Of a stretch of DNA of 64,000 nucleotides, positions 1 through 12,700 are shown piece after piece. This DNA is from Sclerurus mexicanus. Its lineage: Eukaryota; Chordata; Aves; Passeriformes; Furnariidae. The translations under genes and the position numbers were made by a program. The notes beneath the pieces are model-generated. The model was given only the letters and a program-made list of their open reading frames with translations. It did not search any database and was not told the DNA's origin. The stretch lies in NCBI GenBank assembly GCA_013396755.1, contig VWZF01004897.1, positions 507,358-571,357 of the forward strand, given 5' to 3'. How positions within the stretch are numbered: position 1 is the stretch's first letter; every line of letters begins with the position of its first letter.

Positions 1-1480
1 TTTTTAGGAAAGGATGCGACATTCCTCCAGTCCCACCAGAACCTCTGCTTTGATTAAATAAATATCTCTCTAGCGTTACGGTAACGCTTTTCACTTTCTG
101 TTCGGGTCCATCTGCGATTATTATTAAAAATTTTTATTTCTAGCAGCTTTTCCCTCCCCATTCCAGCCCTAGTGAAAAATGTAGATGATCGCTGGGAATG
201 TGGGATTTGAATTTTCGGAGGAGGTGAACCAATAACGAGCCTCTATCCAGGCTTCAGGAATATGGTTTTTTTCATCTTTCTGTAAGAGGATATTTTATTA
301 CTAGCAGAAATACAGCTGAATTAAATCATCTGTCTTGAAAATCTAAAGAAGCGCTTTTTTCGTCTTTTTTTAAAAAATTTTTTTCTTTATTTTCAAATAA
401 CCCAAATAATTAACTTCCTGGTTTATTTCATAGCTCTGAACAAGGAATGCAGTTGCGGTCAGTTTTTCCATTTGGGAGAACCTTAATGTAGATTTATTTT
501 ATACTGCAAGGTAATAAACTGCATGTTTGTTAGTAAGTATTTTAATGAAATGTCTTTGAGCTATCCCTATTTCTTAATGTGGGGGTTGTCATTTGGAATT
601 TTGACAAGTCCCTTTAAGTGGAATGGGGGTGAAGGAAGCGGATGGGTGATTAGGAATTTTACTGTACTGTTGATGCATTGATGGAAGTGTCTTGCATTTG
701 CGAGATAGTCAGAGGTTTTAAGACTCGGGCTTTGATAGGTGCCACGGTTCTGTGGATGTTGTACCTGCAGCCCTGGTGTGCCCAGTGATCCCGGTGTGCT
801 GTGTGTGAGTCCTGGTGGTTGGATTGACCCCAGTATGAGAGCAGTTTGCCTTTAAAAGCTGCCCTTAAAAATCTGTCAGTCCCTGCTCGATATATGTCTG
901 CCTGGCTTTATGGAAGAATAATTGTTATTGTAGTTGCCCTTCAAAACAAAAACCAAAACCAAACCGTAACAAAAACAATGCCAAGCAAAAAAAGACAAAC
1001 AAAAACCAAACAACCCCCAAACCACGGAGCCCTGGGGCAAGTGGAATTTTTCAGGGCAGCTCGGTGCGCTCTCTGGGAAGGTGCACGTAATTTCTAACTG
1101 TTTGCTGAACGTGAACCAAAGGTAGGTTGAGGATGAAGTTGAGGCGAGAATAAAGTAACCCTTGTCTTTCGCACTTGGGATAACCTAGAAGTGCCTCTCT
1201 TCTCCGGAGGCTGTGGATCCAGTGGCCCAGGCTGCAAGTGGGTGCTGCCTGCGGCCACATTTTTTGCAGAGCAAAGCAAAAAGAAGTTGGGGAGCAAAAG
1301 AGCAACTGTGGATGCTCCAGAAATAGGCACCTCCACAGGGACGTGTGCGGGCACGGGCTGGAGCCATGGATGTTGTCTCTGCCTGCATCGTGAATTCTGG
1401 CTGTGTGCTGCTGTCCTTTAATTTCCCATGACAACATATGGATCCCATAAAGGCAAACATGCCGGAGTGCATCTGTCTGC
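1..1480. other. Unique non-coding DNA, AT-rich at the left edge
   Basis: The first 700 bases are AT-rich with short T and A runs (for example around 354-390) and no open frame of note. A 17-base perfect palindrome (AGCGTTAC, one central G, GTAACGCT) lies at 72-88, but arms of 8 bases are expected by chance in 64 kb. From 930 to 1020 there is an A/C-rich stretch of AAAACC- and AAACAAAA-like words. I see no repeat family, RNA gene or coding exon here. Confidence 0.7.
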
Positions 1481-1489
1481 GTAGTTAAC

Positions 1490-1760
1490 GCAAACCAAAC
1501 GTCCCTCTGCTCGGCGATCGCGCTGCTCCTCTGGCCGCGCTGCGCGGAGCCGTCCTGCAGCAGCAGCAGCAGCAGCCCCTCCTGCAGCAGCCCCCCGGAG
1601 CTCCGGCGTTCCCCCCGTGCTCTGGGGTGAGCCCCAATGCCCCGGGAGGGAAGGGGGCAGCGGAGGGGTTAAGCGGGGAGAGGGGCGCACACCCTGCGGC
1701 CCCCCCACCCTCCTGGGAGCTGGTCCAGCCCAAGCAGGCTCTGCCCTGGGGTCAAGTCCT
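1490..1760. other. Small GC-rich patch with a short CAG run
   Basis: This patch has CpG-containing words such as GGCGATCGCG and GGCCGCGCTGCGCGG between about 1515 and 1550. A six-copy CAG run at 1558-1575 and a C-rich tail follow. The run makes open frames that read as homopolymers on both strands (polyCys and polyAla on the minus strand). Those frames show no other protein-like signal, so I treat them as compositional. Confidence 0.5.
1558..1575 (+). repeat. (CAG)6 microsatellite
   Basis: Six CAG triplets in a row, followed after a CCCCTCCTG interruption by two more. The run is short, and trinucleotide runs of this size are common in vertebrate GC-rich DNA. No supported coding frame crosses it. 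Confidence 0.85.
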
Positions 1761-4700
1761 AGGACATCTTCCCTCCCCTCCTGGCAAGGCAGGAGCTGAG
1801 GCTGGGAAAGGAAACAGCCAGATAAGCGGATGGCAGGGATTTGCCCCTCATCCTGGACGCAGCCATTTGGGGGCTGGGGAATGGGAGAGTTCCCAGTTTT
1901 CCAGGGTGCAAAAAGAGGTGGTGAGGGGAAGCTGTGTGCGAAAAGAAGGGAAGGAGCAAGTGATGGCCACAGGACCAGCGGATAAACCACTACGCAAACA
2001 CGGAAATGCAGCCAAGGAATTAAGGAATAATTCCGACAGAAACTGTTAGGTATGATTACATGTATGTGCATGTGTGTCTCCTCTAGAAAATTTACTTCCC
2101 ATAAGATTTCTTTGTTCTAGGCAAAAAGACAATCTGGTTGCTAAAATATAAGAAGGGGCTTCCCTTGCTTTAATTAGAAATCTTGATACAGCCTCATCTG
2201 CAATAGTGCGGGTGCCTCTTGTTTCTATATGTGTATCTCTGCACACGCATAGATGGGATTTTGGGTTCAAATAGCTTTTAATGTGCTTAGCAGAAAGAAG
2301 CTCTCAGTATCACATCTGCAGGGAAAGTAAGACTGATTTTTCCCATAGGAAACTTGTTAAAGACACAGCTGAATTATTAGATCAACCCGTTTTTTGTCTC
2401 ACGGCATATCTGATGTATTTGCGCAAAGAATCGTATAGTTTCATTTCTATGTTATTTTGAACAGATGGAATGAATAGCGGCGCTTTAAAGGGAAGTTATT
2501 ACTTGTAGAAATGTATACAAATTAAGAGGAACAACTTTGAAGCAAAATGTTTTTTCCGAGGCAGCACGTATGGCTTTCTGGACAGGACTCTCGGCAAAGA
2601 TGGTTGTTATCTTTGACATGTAAAACGGGGGTAAGCAGCTCCAGTTCCCTGGGTTCTCCCCTGGAGACACGACCTGGCTGTCAGGGGCTCGAGAGCAGCT
2701 CCCTGAGGCTGGGGTGGGCCAGATTTGCATGGGGCCGTGATTCAGGTGAATTTTTAGGGAGTCCCAAGCGTATCTCCTTGCTCACTGCCTGGTACGGGGG
2801 ACCGGGCCAAGGCTCTGTGGTGCTGGAGGCCGACAGTGCACAAGGGGCTCATGTATGGGGATAGTAAAAAAAGGAAAGTTACAGGCTATCTTTTTAAATT
2901 CAGACTTTAAAAATTATTGGTGGGAGAGGGGAGGTCTAGCTTAGAAAAAAATTCCATAATATCATCCACTTCCACAGCTCTGTGTGTCTTGGAAGTGTGT
3001 CTGAAGAATCAGAACAAAGCATGGAAGGCCAGAGTCCTTGAAGGAGCTCCAAATGATAAAGTCTGCCATTCATTTTAAACACAGCGTGCATTGTGGAAAC
3101 ACAGGTCAATTTGAAGGCATTTGTCAGATTTCCAGTTCCCTCTGCTCCTTTGCAATGGAAATTTGCAATCAAATCCCTGTGCTGGAGTTGGGATGTCTGC
3201 CTTGATCGGTTTGTATGACTTTATGCCCAAAGCACTGGCCAGGTAAGCTAGCTTTTCCTTTGGAAAGTTTGTTTGTGTGGAGTTGAGCAGAGGAAGGGAG
3301 GAAGGCTGAGGGAAATCAAGCTGGAGCAGATGCATTTATTCCGGGTTTGGAAAGGGGAAAGGGCAGGCGATCGGCGGCAACGGATTGCACAGGGCTGGCT
3401 GAGCTGCAGGAGCGAGCTGATACCATTTAGAAACGCCCAGCAAGAGGCATGGAAAGGGATATTCCAACAGCAGTGCGGTCATTGTTGGGATGCAGAAATG
3501 CAGCACGGCTGAAGAGCCACACTGCTGAGCAATGCCGGCCAGACAGCAGGAATTTCTTCTGGAGGCACGTTCCCCTTGGGTAATGGTGGGGCTGCCACCC
3601 TTATTGCTGAGACTGGTGGGGATGCTGGAGGGGATAGTGCGTTTCTCTCGAAGACACACTGTAGGATTTCAGGAGGTTTGGGCTGGAGGGGATGTTCAAA
3701 GGAACGTTTGTTCTTTTGTCTTCAATATATTTCTGGGGGGTTACCTGATTATTAAAAGACATCGTGCTCTAGACAGTGGGAGTGACAGGACCTCTGTGGG
3801 CTATTCCAGCTGTCCCCAAACCTCTGGCAAGGCTGCTGCAGCCAGGCTGAGTAAACAGCCCTCAGCCAGCCAGCAGGTTTGTAATGTGCATTTGCTTGTT
3901 TTGCAGGCCATAACACAAGAGGAGTGGATGTGTTTGCCATGGAAATAAACACTTGGAATACATCTATATGTTTCTTGGCTTTTTGAGAGAAATGAAGAAA
4001 AAAGTCTTGGCATTTAATTAGGAGTCACTAACCTGATAAATATTGAACATCATTTCTTTGTGAGCTGCTCCGTGTGCTCGGAGTACTCTATGGATGTATT
4101 CCACAACTGCACTTGTTTAATGCCTCTATCACCTCATGCCTATTGTATTTATGTTGTCATCAATGTCAGATTTTAATTAAACAATTAAATCACTGTCACA
4201 GTAATTTCCCTAGAAAACTATTTTAAATGAAAAATCCCACAATAAATGTTTGGGAACCATCTGAAAGGGAAAAAAGAGGGAAATAAGTTACAAAATAAAA
4301 TTACAGTTCCCACAGAATTAGAAAGAAAAAAATATGGTTTCGGCACAGAGAACAATTCTGGGTTACAGGGTGGTTTCCACAGCATTCAGAATGTGGCTGT
4401 GGGGAGACTAAGGCAATCTGGCTCATTTGGGGGCCAGTCTGGTTCTGTCAGACGGAGCCTGTGGCGCAAGGACCCCGGTCCAGGGCTGGCATGTCCTGTG
4501 CTCACCCCCCCACTGTGGGCCAGGAGCAGTGACAGCACTGCAAGCCTCTCAGCACAAGCCAGGTACAAAACGCTCCTTGGAAAATAGTCCATCCGCCTTC
4601 TTCCCCTCAAAATTATTTCTGAATTAAACTGAAGATTTGCAGGAAGGCCTGCATCGAATTATTTACCAAGTTAAGCACCAGCACCACTTACTATATAGTA

Positions 4701-7700
4701 ACTACGTCCTCCAACCCTGAGTCGTAAGCAGTGAGAAATCAGATCTGACATAGCATCTTTGCTGCAGTTAATCAAACAGTTCATCACTATCTCTTTGTAA
4801 ATATCTGCTCTTATTCCTCTAAACCTGCACTTCTTCGCATGGCAAAATCACAAACATGAGATGCAAAATTCATCAGACAAGATATCTACAGGAATCACGC
4901 TCTCAACCACGCGCCATGGTATTACCTGTATTTAACATAAGCACATCTGACATCTGTGGCGACGCGAGCCGTGCACACTCAAACCGGGGGTGCGGGCTGT
5001 GACCGCAGTGCGACGCACCCCACGGCCACCCCCGACCCTCCCAGCCAGCGCTGCAGCCGCTTTGGGCTGTGCCCTGGCAGGGCTGTGCCTGGAGCCGTGG
5101 CGGGGGCTGGGGGAGCTCTGCTGCCACCCTGCCCACGGCGGCACCCAGGAGGGCTGAGGGGTCCCCCCAGCCCAGAACCCAGCCAGCAGGAATCCTGGGC
5201 GCTTGCTTCTTTTCGGTCCACGCTGTATTGTTATTGGAATGCAGCTTTGCAGATTGGGTTATGGCTGGGCTGCGTGTGGTTTCTATCAGCCCTGAAGTGT
5301 TTTACAGCTGGAGATGATTTGGGGGGCGGGGGGCACATCCAGCCTGTCCACAGCCAGGTCTGATGTTCGTCTGCTGCTGTCTCTCTAATTTTTTTTCTAT
5401 GTGCCTCCATCAAAAGGTAAGGTTAGCACTGGGGGGNTACCAGGCCCATCCCTTCCTCCTCCTCTTTGACTTTGGTTCTCCCAAAAGCAATTTGCCAGCA
5501 GATCTCCTTTCCTCTTACTGCCACAACAAGCCGGAGGTACCTGGTACAGCTGTGCCCAGGCTGGGCAGCCTAAGGCCTGGGCACAGGCTGGCTGCAGGCA
5601 GCACCCTGGCAGGGACCCCCCACCCCAGCCAGCACCACTTGAGTCGAGAGCACAAAATCTATAACCTGAATTCAGCCAGTGAACCCCAAAGCACTTGCAC
5701 CATCAGACCAGAGCCACAGCAGAGCCTCCACAGCCTCCTCAGCTGAGGCAGACCCTCACCTGGACCTGTCCAGGGCCACCCACACTCTGTCCAGAGCCTT
5801 TGCCATTAGAAGGGACTTGGCTGAGCATATGCAGCCAGAAATACATATTTTTATACTCAGGAAAGGGGAAAATGGATGAGGCTGCACAGAACCCTCCTCC
5901 AGGCAGGAGAGGCTGTGCTGGAGGAAAGTATTGCTCATAATGACACTTAAGCCCAGACACTTGAATGCTAAAGGTTAAACTTACATTCTTCAAGAAAGGG
6001 CTCCTTGCCAGCTTGAACTGTGTTGTGTGTTCCCTATTGCCTCCTCCTCCTCTTCATCCACTCTCAATCCACTTTTGGTATTTGTTGAAATAACTGAGGT
6101 TCTCGGGTGGGGTTTTTTTCCTCTTTTAATGTGTGTTCTCTGTGCCAGTTCTCAGCCCCATGTCTGTCACAGGGTTAAAAAAAAATTAAAAAAGCCGTCT
6201 AATGCCAGTACGAAAGTGAAGGGTTTTTTCCTTAGCTGCAAACTACTGTAGCTTCAATCCATCAAAGACCAGCACATGCTCTGTCCTCCAGTGACACACA
6301 GTCCATAGAACGCCCTCCTCCACCTCCTGTCCTCAGCAGAATAACCAGAATGTACATTCTGACAATAAGGCTAAAAATAGAATTGAAAAACAAATTGAAA
6401 GGCTGATGTATATACAGTAACAATAGGGTGGGGAGATAATTTTGGAGGTAATCCTCACCGGGGCTGGAGACGAAACTGGTGGCAATGCTTCCAAATGCTC
6501 AAGCCAAGGAAGGAGAAACAGGAAAATGCCCACCCAGGAGCAGCACTTTACGATGAATTTCAGCATAATATGAAGAAACAGACATGCAGTTTGGATGCTG
6601 CATTTAGATCTTAATGATCAAAGAGCACCTTCTCCATATACTTTCATGCTTCTCCCCAGAGATATTTCCCATTAAAAAAGAATGGAAATAACATTACATT
6701 GTGCACGCCTTCTAAAGCAGCCCCTTTACACAGGCTCATGCAGGCTTTTCATGGAAAATCAGTCTTAGGTGAAAGCACAGAACACGGATCCCTACATCTC
6801 AGCAGCAGCAGGTAGAAGAGACCCAGACAGGAAGACTGGATCAAAGGCTTTGAGGAGGAGCATGGAAAAGAGCCAGAGTGAGCTTCAGAAGTCGAACACA
6901 ATTTTTATTTGGGTTCAGAGATGATAAAAGGCCAGTGATGTTCATTTTCCTACTTCCTGCAGCAAGGGACCGGGGGCTGCAGTGCTCTGCATCCCTTTCA
7001 ACAGCAGTTTGCTGCAGTGTATTTCTTGGCACAGCCCTAATTGTATCTCCTGGTCCCAGTGGAAGTTCACACTTTTTAATATGTCTTATTGCTTCTGCAA
7101 CTGCTGCCACCAGTAAGCAATCACAAACAGGAAGCCGTGAGTCAGCAGAGCCATAACCTGCAGAGGAGAGGGACGATCCTGGAAAACACTGTGAACGGCT
7201 GAGCCGGCCAGGCTCCTCTGTGGGAATGGTGCCTGGCCCAGCCCGGGGACGTGTCTGGAGCCTTGGCTCCTAATTCAGCCCTTCAGCTCACACCAAAACC
7301 TGGGATAAAGGCCCAGGTGTCACTCTGGGCCTGAGCGCCGTCAGGGAGGGTTCCCAAAGCTGGTCCCCAAAGCTCAGGGTTGTCACGGCAAGGCGAGAGC
7401 AGACAGGGACACCGGGACCAGCCCTGCGTTCAGTTGCTTATCCATGCTCCGAAAAGCAAGTTTTTTACCCCATTAGGGAGAGGCACAGCAGAGGAGGCAG
7501 CGGTGACCCTTTGGCTGGGAGACGCTGGTGGCACCCAGAGCTTGGCCACGCCACGGCTCACGTAGCGCGGGGAGCAGATGATCTATTCTCAGCCTGGTTT
7601 TGTCTGTTTTCTAACTGTATTTAGCAGCAAGTTTACTCCAGACTGAGCCTGCGTGAGTAAGTGTGTATGTAAGGGTTGAGGATTGGCTGCAGCAGGCAGA

Positions 7701-8440
7701 GGGTTTGCTGAAAGGCTTGTTAAGGAAGCACTACTGACCATGCAATCCAATTACATAATGCTTCAAAAAATAACCATGCTGGGAGTTGGGTCTGGGCAGC
7801 GCGTTTCAGCAGCAGAAAGAGGTATCAAATGTTCATCTTCCAACCCAAAGGCTGACAGTGTAGTTATGCCACAATCTGACACTGCACCTCCGCTGTAAAC
7901 TGCTCTAAAGAGGAAACTTGCTTCCAGGGGAAATGTCTGCTGTTCCCTTTCAAGGCAGTGCTGCACCCTGCAGACCGGCGTTATTTGAGTCCTTGTAAAA
8001 TTACCACTAATCTCTGCACTCAGGATGCCTCGCGTTTTATGGGCACTCGTATGACGGCAGCTTTGTTTTCTGGGGGGAGAGCGGAGTGCTGAGCAGGGAG
8101 AAGCAGGCACCTGGCCATCAGCAGTGGCTCTCAGGGGCTTTTCCTCAATTCCCTGCCTTACAGTTCCTCTCTGCTGCTCCAGACAGGACAGACACGCAGA
8201 TGGTGCACAGTATTATACGGGACAATGTCTGAACAAAATACTCCGTCCTGCCTGGGGAAGATCCAGATGCAGTCCCGTTCCTGGGCAGAGCTTGCACGGA
8301 GCTGTGCATCCCTTCTGTGGTGGATGCTGAGCGAGGGCACCGAAGCTCCCGGGCGGCTCCATCCACACGCTGTTTGGGATGACCGGGGATTTAGAAACCC
8401 CATCTCCAAGCAGCACCGGCAGCTTTTCTCGCAGTTACTA
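1761..8440. other. Unique non-coding DNA
   Basis: Mixed-composition single-copy sequence with no recognisable gene or clear repeat. It holds a possible very old CR1 fragment at about 3675-3706, a T/C-rich microsatellite (TCC repeats) at about 6042-6060, and a single N at 5437 directly after a run of six G. The segment 3950-4250 is AT-rich with several TTTAATTA-type words. The 60-140-codon open frames here have no domains, no codon bias and no supporting splice structure. Confidence 0.65.
3675..3706 (-). mobile_element. Possible eroded CR1 3' end
   Basis: The plus strand reads GGTTTGGGCTGGAGGGGATG followed by TTCAAAGGAAC. This resembles the CR1 3' block GGTTTGGGTTGGAAGGGACC plus TTAAAG read from the minus strand. 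Only about 30 bases match and no octamer tail is clear, so this may be coincidence. Confidence 0.3.
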
Positions 8441-9140
8441 ATTTAAGTGCTGGGCTGCTCCGACGGCGTCCCAGAGAAGGCGCGCTCGGTGAATGCGGGA
8501 ACAGCAAACTACGGCTGTCCCCGGCCCGCGGAGCTCGGCGCACCCGAGCTGCGGGCTCAGCGCCCGGGGGTGCCGGGCCCGGGGGGTTCGGGCGGCCCGG
8601 CTCTGCCGGCTCTCCACCTGGCCCGCCGGGCCGGCGGCAGCGCTGCCATCACCGCCCTGCCCTCCCTGCCTCTCTCCTGCCGCGCACGGCCCTGCCCGCC
8701 CGGCCCGGCCCCGACAGCCGGGGGCGGCCCCGTCCCGGGGCTGGTGGCCCCGCGCCGCGGTGACACTGCCCATCCTCACCCCGTGCCCACGCTGGGTGAA
8801 GCACCCGCCTGCCGTGTCCTGGCCACCGAGCTGCCCGCTCCTCGCTGCCTGCACCCCCTTCCCCAGGGCCGCCCTCGGCGGTGCTCCAGCCACATCGGCG
8901 TCTCTGGCAGGCCCGGGTGGCCACCGGCCCTGGGGACACGGTGGCCACGGCCAGCAGCGCAGGTGCTCTGCCCTGGAGGGGCTGCTCGCCCCGGCAGAGC
9001 TGCTCTGCGGACTCCTCCTTGGTGCATTTGGGCAGGGAGCCAAAGTATGCAGCTTAAAGGAAATGTTTAATAAAGACACAGGAGCCCCACATGTTTATTT
9101 TTCCGTGCAGAAAGGTGGAGAGACGATGTCCGCGGCACTG

Positions 9141-9175
9141 CGGCCGGGCCGGGGGCCGGGGGCCGGCCGGGGCTG
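9141..9175 (+). other. G-quadruplex motif in the CpG island
   Basis: Four G runs of 3, 5, 5 and 4 bases (9146-9148, 9151-9155, 9158-9162, 9169-9172) are separated by loops of 2, 2 and 6 bases. This satisfies the usual G3+N1-7 pattern on the plus strand. G-quadruplex motifs are common in CpG-island promoters, and no function is shown here. Confidence 0.6.
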
Positions 9176-9210
9176 ACACAGCCGCTGCCCTGACAGCCCC
9201 GGCCGCGGGG

Positions 9211-9295
9211 TCATAAACCGTGGGGGAAAGGGCAGCCTATTAGTAACTCTATTAAGTCTCCATTAGGTAAGTGTGAACTCATTACTCTAATATAC
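9211..9295. promoter_or_regulatory. ATTA-rich segment inside the CpG island, candidate regulatory element
   Basis: A compact AT-rich stretch flanked by CpG-rich DNA has TCATAAA at 9211-9217 and four or more ATTA/TAAT cores (near 9239, 9251, 9262, 9281 and 9288). Clustered homeodomain-type cores bounded by CpG-rich DNA resemble conserved developmental regulatory elements. This is inference from words alone. Conservation was not tested. Confidence 0.25.
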
Positions 9296-9509
9296 CTGGA
9301 GGTGGGATCCCCTCGCAGGACATTAGCGCCGCAATAAGCACGTTTGCAGCGGAGAGCGGCCCCTCCGCGGCCGTGCTCCTGCAGGGCTGGCTCGCCTCCC
9401 CAGCAGGCCGGGGCCACCGCTGGCCCCCGCCCCAGAGCCACGGCCACGCGTCTGACAGACCCCGGCAGCGCTGCTGACTGCGCCAGGGCCTGAACACCCC
9501 TTTTTCACT

Positions 9510-9706
9510 GGAATCACTGAACTGTGCAGTCTCCTGAGCTGGAAGGGACCCACAAGGAACATCGAGTCCGACTCCTGGCCCTGCACGGGACAATCCCGAG
9601 AATCCCACCGTGTGCCCGAGAGCGTTGTCCAACACTTCCCGAATGTCCAGTCTCAACCTCCCTTTGGCCTGACCTGGCCTTTTTGATGTGTTGGTGCTTT
9701 GTGACA
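9510..9706 (-). mobile_element. CR1 LINE 3' fragment
   Basis: The plus strand carries GAATCACTGAA (decayed tail), then GAGCTGGAAGGGACCCACAA, ATCGAGTCCGACTCCTGGCC, CTGCACGGGACAATCCCGAG and AATCCCACCGTGTGCC. These are the known order of a CR1 3' untranslated region read from its minus strand. A weaker match (GGTGCTTTGTGACAGG) continues to about 9706. The element is 5'-truncated as usual for CR1, lacks any reverse transcriptase reading frame, and is diverged. It abuts the CpG island. Confidence 0.85.
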
Positions 9707-9709
9707 GGA

Positions 9710-12700
9710 ACTGCTCCGCTGTCTGCAGAGCTGAGCGCGCTGCGAGGGACTCACAGTGAACTAAATAATGAGCTCATAGGAAATCAATTAATTAATAATA
9801 GATAGGATGCAGGAGCAGGCCTTAACTGGGTTTGCCGAGTTAGCACAATGAAAAATAAGATTGTGTATAAACTTGTACATGTAAAAATTCTTCTCCACCT
9901 TTTCAGTCAGCTTTAACATGCCTGCATGAGCTGCCTGAGCCGTCCCTGCCCTCTGCCAAAGCCCCTCGCAGACAGTACTGTTTGCCCTGCAGAACAGGCA
10001 GACTTTGCACCAATTACATAATACATCCCCTCTTCATCCTTATTTGCACTTCGAGGCTGCACAAAAGCACAGTCCTTCATGGAGAACTCTTACCAAAAGT
10101 AATTTTTAAGCCCATTTATTCCTAAATAGGGCTAAACTGTACACGATCCCTGAAAAAAAGATGTCCAAGAGCGCACAAGTAGGATTTTAAAAATTATTTC
10201 AGGAGGAAGTATGATCTTGTTTCTAAGATCCTTGGCCAAAAAGAGTATTAAATTAATGGTATTAAGTACCTAAAAATACTCCTGAGGATCTGGGAGTTGG
10301 AACACGGGCCTAGATTCTGTTCCAAGCTCTGCCACAGACTTGCTGTCTGTGCCAAAGGACCAGCCCAAGCAGGACATGGGGTACACTGGAAGTGTCCAAA
10401 AATGGACTTCAGAGCTCACTCCCTGCACTTTTTGCCCTATTTTCCGAGTCTGTACAACGGGTACGACACTGACTCGCCATGATGGAGCAGAGCGTGTGAG
10501 ATCGCATCTCGGTGTAATTCTTCCTGGTGTGTTTCCAGAACACCAGGAAACCACATCCTTTCACAGTGCCCCACCAATCACTATCTCCTGCCCTTTTCTT
10601 CCTTCCCTATTTCTCTGGAATTAACTCTTACAATTCAAAACATCAGCAGGTCCAAACAATTATGACTGAAAAAGAAATGAACTGCTAGAAAGGTGCTTTC
10701 TCCCTCACAGCAAATGCGACACCTCCTTGCACTGTCCCCCTGGTCAGTGGCAACTTATCTACTGTGAGGATGTTAAAGTCCATTGTCCTGCAAAATTCAG
10801 TATTAAATGTGTCTCCTTATGCCTCTGAGAGGAGAGATAGGCATCCTTAAAATGCAACACTTGCTTTTAGCCCTGGAAAACCCTGAAATATTCACCTTTT
10901 GAGATATTGTATCTAGGTAAATGATTTTTCATGTAAAAATGATTTTATGAGTTTTTCTCACTCTGCTTTACTGTTATCCTGTTAAGTAAGGTACTTGTTT
11001 CTACACAAAATCCCATACAAAAACAAATTAGAATTCTAAAATTTGAAAATCTTGCTAGTGGCAGGATGTCCAATGACAAAACAAGAGTCCATCGGCAAAG
11101 CCTGACCTGAACTCACTGGTGGCTTCTGTCATTACAAAAAAGGGACATCCCAGCACTCCTTTGACAGGATCTCAAATCCCTGTAATTCCCTCAGCTATGA
11201 ACCCACTTTTGGCACAGTAATTTAAACTGCTAAACAGAAGATTCAAAATAGCACACTTAGTGATAAATGGGAAAGTTTATGCCCCAGAGTTGCTTTCATG
11301 CCAGCATGGGGCTCTGAGATGGGACAGAATCCTGCAGAATGAGTTCTGTATGGATCCCAGACCCTGCCAAGTTTTGCCATCAGGAAAAGTATTCCACAAG
11401 AAATGAAAACCCAGGCAGGAAAACCTCTGCTCAGCCACAAAAGGGAGAGAAAGACACCGTTGTTACTATGGGTGACTCTGTCTGATGAAATCAAGTATTT
11501 AAATGGCTTCTGTTTACACAGGATTTTGAGAAATAATGCTAATTTGCAGAATTGGCATCTGGGGTACGAGTATAGGTACCCTGGGAGAGCACTTATGGAG
11601 CCTTTGTGAAGCTAAGTAATAAACGCTTTGTCTTCACCACACTATTTATGGGTTGCTTGGGGGCATCCTGCTCTCCTCCTGCCCCTACCTGGGCATAAAA
11701 TTATTGCCCAACTAGGTTTTAATCAGAGCAACAGTAAATCTGAATGACCACACATGCACAGCCATTCCTGCTCCTCGATCTCCAGCATTAATTATAAAGT
11801 GGGAGTGTTTACACAGTACATACCACTTTCCTGACTTCTTTCTTGTTTATGTCTAAACCTTTATGGACATAAAACTTTGGAATTTGCTTTTGGAAGAAAA
11901 CTGCAATTGAAGTGGCAATAACTGTGTTAGAAAACAACTCTGCTCTTGCTCCCCCGGTTCCGCGGTCAAGGCAGGTTTGCACTGGAACCCGTCCCACTGG
12001 AGCGTGTTGGTTCAGGTCATCTCCTGACTGTCCCGGCTGGGTGGCTCCTTAGAAACTCCAGCTCGAGATGGCTCAGAGCAAACACTCCAGCCTTTCCTCC
12101 TGAGTCCTTTCTTTTGCTCTCCCCACGTCTGGGCCCACCGTGTGCATCCCCACACCCCCAGGCAGGGGTTTGTGGTGCTCCCCCTGTGCCAAGCTGGTGG
12201 TGTCAGGTCCTCACTCCTTCCCTCCCAGTGTACTGTCCTGGCAGCCTCCTCACTCCTCCAGACACAACCCCAGCCCATGCCCTCAGGCACCCCCTCACCC
12301 AGATTTCCACTGAAAGGGACACTTTTCTTCTACAGTCAGTTATTACAAACCCAAGAGACATCCATCGGATGCCATACACGTGTGAGGATACCAACAGTGA
12401 AGTTACTCATGCTCCACAGGTGCTAAATTTTTCCTCGTGGCACTGGCCTGAGTGCTTGTTTCTTCATGCTGTCACACAGTAAATTAGTATGTTGGCTGTT
12501 TGGGGCTGAGAACTCTTTTTTCTATTTGTTCAGTTAAACAGATACTCTACACTCTGGGCACCATAGAAAAATAATAAACTACCACGGCACACAGGCAAGG
12601 TCTGACTCGTGTCTCTCCTTGCCATTACTTTATCCCGTTCATCCTCTGCCTTTCCCCTGATCAATTCATCTTCCATTTGCTTTCTATTTCTGTCTGTAGG

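Larger units (their letters stand above)
8450..9480. promoter_or_regulatory. Strong CpG island
   Basis: CpG dinucleotides are dense from about 8470 to 8770 (roughly one every 8 bases by eye), continue more thinly to 8970, and resume at 9128-9215 and 9310-9480. CpG islands in birds usually mark promoters or Polycomb-bound regulatory DNA, so this is the best candidate promoter in the window. Two AT-richer segments sit inside it (about 9040-9115 and 9211-9295). Long open frames of about 200 codons on both strands here follow from GC richness, which depletes stop codons. I see no domain in them and do not call a gene. Confidence 0.6.

Noticed and set aside
72..88. Perfect 17-base palindrome AGCGTTAC-G-GTAACGCT
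   Set aside because: 8-base arms are expected about once per spacer length in 64 kb by chance, and no related site was seen nearby.
1418..2071. 217-codon minus-strand frame through the CAG run
   Set aside because: The polyalanine part comes from the CAG repeat. The rest is low-complexity and shows no domain.
2262..2272. GGGTTCAAAT resembling a tRNA B box
   Set aside because: No A box at the right distance upstream and no cloverleaf or acceptor-stem pairing.
8493..9176. 227-codon plus-strand frame and overlapping 207- and 213-codon frames in the CpG island
   Set aside because: Three long frames on both strands at one place show stop depletion by GC content. The translations are Pro/Ala/Arg/Gly-rich with no recognisable domain.
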